Below are positions 5,971 to 7,402 of a DNA stretch of 7,402 bases, in pieces. Source of the DNA: Oscillospiraceae bacterium UBA3851. GTDB lineage: Bacteria; Bacillota; Clostridia; Oscillospirales; Oscillospiraceae. Positions within the stretch are counted from its first letter, which is position 1; each line of letters opens with the position of its first letter. Made by a program: the position numbers and the translations under genes. The DNA is taken from assembly GCA_002392625.1 (NCBI GenBank), contig DGHJ01000027.1:1-7402 (forward strand), written 5' to 3'. The notes below the pieces were generated by a model that was given only the letters and a program-made list of their open reading frames with translations, made no database searches and was not told the DNA's origin.

Positions 5971-6012
5971 AAAGCGAAAATCCTGTCACGATGGTGGCGG
6001 GATTTTTGCTTT
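5971..6012 (+). terminator. Long terminator-like hairpin downstream of the distal tRNA-Gly fragment
   Basis: Bases 5971-5989 and 5994-6012 pair along all 19 positions, including three G-U pairs, around a GATG loop. The 3' arm includes GGCGGGATTTTTGCTTT, with a five-T run. It begins one base after the repeated tRNA end, as expected for the original terminator of a tRNA gene at this site. It could be the ancestral terminator, separated from tRNA-Gly by insertion of the DNA between the repeats. Confidence 0.65.
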
Positions 6013-6110
6013 GTATTCTTCATTTTTAAGTTTTCAGTCTTCATTCTTCAGTTTTTTCCGACAGGATTTTCTAAATGAATACTGAAAACTAAAGACTGAA
6101 TAATGAATCA
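6013..6110. repeat. AT-rich inverted TTCAG/CTGAA repeat block
   Basis: A strongly AT-rich patch sits in otherwise GC-rich DNA. Its left half is pyrimidine-rich with two TTCAG motifs, and its right half is purine-rich with two CTGAA motifs. AGTTTTCAGTCTTCATT (6029-6045) is the reverse complement of 6074-6090 at 16 of 17 positions, and TTCAGTCTT (6033-6041) also matches AAGACTGAA (6092-6100) in reverse. Between the arms, GACAGGATTTTC (6060-6071) is the exact complement of GAAAATCCTGTC (5976-5987) in the preceding hairpin. There is no coding signal. It resembles a dispersed palindromic or MITE-like repeat. Confidence 0.6.
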
Positions 6111-6177
6111 TGGTTACGATATCGAGTTCGCACCGGCATCGTCGGCCCGGCATAGGCTGAAAGGGAGGCGGGTCGGG

Positions 6178-6357
6178 ATGAGCGCTCTTGAGCTGACGTC
6201 CGCGATCACGGCCGTGGCCAACGCCCTGGCCTGCGGCCGGTCGGCGGACGAGGTGAACCTGCTGTCGGCCGTATTCGTCCAGCTGGGCGACACGCTGGCC
6301 ACCATCGCGCTGCAGAAAAGCCTTTGCTGCAATGTGGAAAACGGACGGGGAACGTGA
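6178..6357 (+). CDS. Small DUF6774-like protein, function unknown
   Basis: This is a 59-residue protein: MSALELTSAITAVANALACG, then a SADEVNLLSAVFVQLGDTLATIALQ core and a C-terminal CC. The pattern (a helix ending in ALACxI, an E-x-x-LL-x-x-x-F segment and QLGDTLATI) matches my recollection of the short DUF6774 family common in gut Clostridia, whose role is not known. No membrane segment or signal peptide is evident, and two amphipathic helices are likely. The ATG at 6178 is chosen because GGGAGG (6163-6168) lies nine bases upstream. An in-frame ATG at 6103 would add 25 residues but lies in the AT-rich repeat and lacks a ribosome binding site. The stop is 72 bases before the DUF421 gene. Confidence 0.72.
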   Translation: MSALELTSAITAVANALACGRSADEVNLLSAVFVQLGDTLATIALQKSLCCNVENGRGT

Positions 6358-6390
6358 ACCTCCGCGCCGAAATGCCGGTTAGTTTCTGCG

Positions 6391-6425
6391 TCTCCGGAGA
6401 TACTAATATAAAATCTCCGGAGGTG
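6391..6425 (+). promoter_or_regulatory. Hairpin sequestering the DUF421 ribosome binding site
   Basis: CTCCGGAGAT (6392-6401) pairs perfectly with ATCTCCGGAG (6413-6422) around an 11-base AT-only loop apart from one C. The 3' arm contains GGAG of the GGAGGTG ribosome binding site (6419-6425) for the ATG at 6430, so the folded RNA would hide it. Each arm also holds the self-complementary octamer CTCCGGAG, and the two copies lie 23 bp apart, so a two-site DNA operator is an alternative. A TATAAA at 6407-6412 within the loop could be a -10 box but lacks a good -35. Confidence 0.6.
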
Positions 6426-6429
6426 TCAT

Positions 6430-7104
6430 ATGCAGGTACTTCAAGTGATCCTTACGGCGGCGCTGTCTGCTGCGGCGCTGTTTTTGATCGCCAAGATCAT
6501 GGGCCACAAGGAGGTGGCCCAGCTGGACTTTTTCGACTATATCACGGGCATCACCATCGGCTCCATCGCGGCGGAGCTGGCCACCGAGCTGGAGGAGCCG
6601 TGGAAGCCGCTGATCGCCATGGCGGTCTACGGCGCCGTGGCGGTGTGCATCGACGCGGTGACGAAAAAGCTGCCCCGGACCAGAAAATATATCAACGGCA
6701 CGCCGACGATTTTGATGGACCACGGGAAGCTGTACCGGGACAATCTGAAAAAAGCCAAGCTGGATCTGAGCGAATTTATGCTGATGTGCCGGCAGGCGGG
6801 CTATTTCGATCTGAACGACATCCAGACGGCGGTCTTTGAGTATAACGGCAGGCTCTCGGTGCTGCCCGTCAGTGCCAAGCGCCCTGCCAATCCCGGCGAT
6901 CTGGGGCTGACGCCGCCGGCGGAGAGCATCTGCACGGAACTCATCATGGACGGCAGGGTCCTGGAGGAAAACCTGAAACGGATGGGCGTGGACGATGCGT
7001 GGCTTCAAAAGCAGCTGGAGAGCCAGGGCTACCACAGCCCCAAGGAGGTGTTCCTGGGCGTCTGCGACAGGGACAAAAACGCCTCCTTTTTCCGGGGAAA
7101 ATGA
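6430..7104 (+). CDS. DUF421 / YetF family membrane protein
   Basis: This 224-residue protein fits the DUF421 (YetF/YrbG/YkjA) family. Hydrophobic segments lie at about 4-23, 36-50 and 60-78. The linker carries the signature LDFFDYITGITIGSIAAE (32-49). The cytoplasmic alpha/beta part starts with NGTPTILMDHGKL (89-101) and continues through NLKKAKLDLSEFMLMCRQAG and a FDLNDIQTAVFEYNGRLSVLP strand-rich region to 146. The tail beyond about 165 (ICTELIMDGRVLEENLKRMG) is the usual repeated-fold extension. Length is near the family norm of 210-240. Relatives are common in sporulating Firmicutes, but no enzymatic or transport function is established. The ATG follows GGAGGTG at 6419-6425. No clear terminator follows before the tRNA-Cys promoter. 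Confidence 0.93.
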   Translation: MQVLQVILTAALSAAALFLIAKIMGHKEVAQLDFFDYITGITIGSIAAELATELEEPWKPLIAMAVYGAVAVCIDAVTKKLPRTRKYINGTPTILMDHGKLYRDNLKKAKLDLSEFMLMCRQAGYFDLNDIQTAVFEYNGRLSVLPVSAKRPANPGDLGLTPPAESICTELIMDGRVLEENLKRMGVDDAWLQKQLESQGYHSPKEVFLGVCDRDKNASFFRGK

Positions 7105-7194
7105 CGCCGGCGCCGCGAGGCGGCCCCGCCGTGCCCGCCGGATGGAAGGAGAGACTGTTCTCCCGTTCTGCCCAAAAACGGCCAAAATCGCCCC

Positions 7195-7223
7195 TTGACA
7201 AAGGCCGGGGGGTATATTATAAT
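7195..7223 (+). promoter_or_regulatory. Perfect consensus sigma-A promoter of tRNA-Cys
   Basis: TTGACA (7195-7200) and TATAAT (7218-7223) match consensus exactly with a 17-base spacer. The -10 lies in a near-palindrome, GGTATATTATAATACC. Transcription should start near 7230, leaving a leader of about 28 bases before the tRNA. Confidence 0.95.
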
Positions 7224-7257
7224 ACCCATCGAGCCTTTGGGCCGGACAATGACATAC

Positions 7258-7332
7258 GGTGACATAGCCAAGTGGTAAGGCAAGGGTCTGCAAAACCCTC
7301 ATTCCCCGGTTCAAATCCGGGTGTCACCTCCA
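7258..7332 (+). tRNA. tRNA-Cys (anticodon GCA)
   Basis: This is a 75-base cloverleaf. Acceptor GGTGACA pairs perfectly with TGTCACC (7322-7328). The anticodon stem is AGGGT/ACCCT, with GCA at 7290-7292, and the T-arm contains CCCGGTTCAAATCCGGG. Discriminator T, typical of tRNA-Cys (U73), and an encoded CCA end at 7332. It is transcribed alone from its own promoter. Confidence 0.98.
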
Positions 7333-7337
7333 GAGAG

Positions 7338-7376
7338 AAAAGGACTGCGGAAGCTTTTGCATCCGCAGTCCTTTTT
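7338..7376 (+). terminator. Rho-independent terminator of tRNA-Cys
   Basis: AAAAGGACTGCGGA (7338-7351) pairs perfectly over 14 bp with TCCGCAGTCCTTTT (7362-7375) around a 10-base loop, followed by one more T. It lies six bases after the tRNA CCA. The 26 bases from 7377 to the window end hold nothing I can assign. Confidence 0.95.
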
Positions 7377-7402
7377 CGTTTTGGGTGTTCCAAAGTCAAC
7401 CC

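Noticed and set aside
5781..6110. CRISPR array or transposase-bearing insertion sequence
   Set aside because: There are no regularly spaced identical repeats with unique spacers and no transposase frame; only two copies of the tRNA-derived repeat and imperfect inverted motifs are present.
7217..7399. Minus-strand open frame of about 60 codons opposite tRNA-Cys (TPGFEPGNEGFADPC)
   Set aside because: It is an antisense tRNA artefact that also spans the terminator.

Overview
The window reads as chromosomal DNA from a GC-rich member of the Clostridia, most likely an Oscillospirales relative of Oscillibacter, Dysosmobacter or Flavonifractor. This rests on the gene families present (YerC, DUF421/YetF, DUF6774-like, soluble DUF3298), GC-rich coding with strong AGGAGG ribosome binding sites, CCA-encoded tRNAs and GTG/TTG starts. 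The species is inference. There is no phage, CRISPR, transposase or resistance gene.

Layout. Bases 1-2137 hold the 3' part of a YihY/BrkB-family membrane protein and, one base after its stop, a full-length TrkA potassium-uptake regulator, ended by a bidirectional terminator at 2201-2227. Bases 2326-2985 hold a minus-strand soluble DUF3298 protein, divergent from an operon at 3134-5403: the TrpR-like regulator yerC, an overlapping SAM methyltransferase, a small three-helix membrane protein and the redox chaperone Hsp33 (hslO). Bases 5423-5839 are a tRNA operon (Val-TAC, Asp-GTC, Phe-GAA, Gly-GCC) with a perfect consensus promoter and an 18-bp terminator hairpin.

The least ordinary part is 5801-6110. 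The last 19 bases of the tRNA-Gly body (T-loop to acceptor stem) recur exactly 170 bp downstream. The DNA between the copies is almost all stem-loops, and a second terminator-like hairpin follows the distal copy. Then comes an AT-rich block of inverted TTCAG/CTGAA repeats. This looks like a tRNA-targeted integration scar or a small palindromic repeat element.

Bases 6178-7104 hold a small DUF6774-like gene and a DUF421/YetF membrane protein whose ribosome binding site lies in the arm of a hairpin built from two copies of the palindrome CTCCGGAG. Bases 7195-7376 are a monocistronic tRNA-Cys with its own perfect promoter and terminator.

The genes are mostly housekeeping: ion homeostasis, redox protein quality control and tRNA supply. 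No new multi-gene system is evident. The points worth a second look are the tRNA-Gly repeat region, the RBS-sequestering hairpin, the stand-alone DUF3298 protein and the yerC-methyltransferase coupling.
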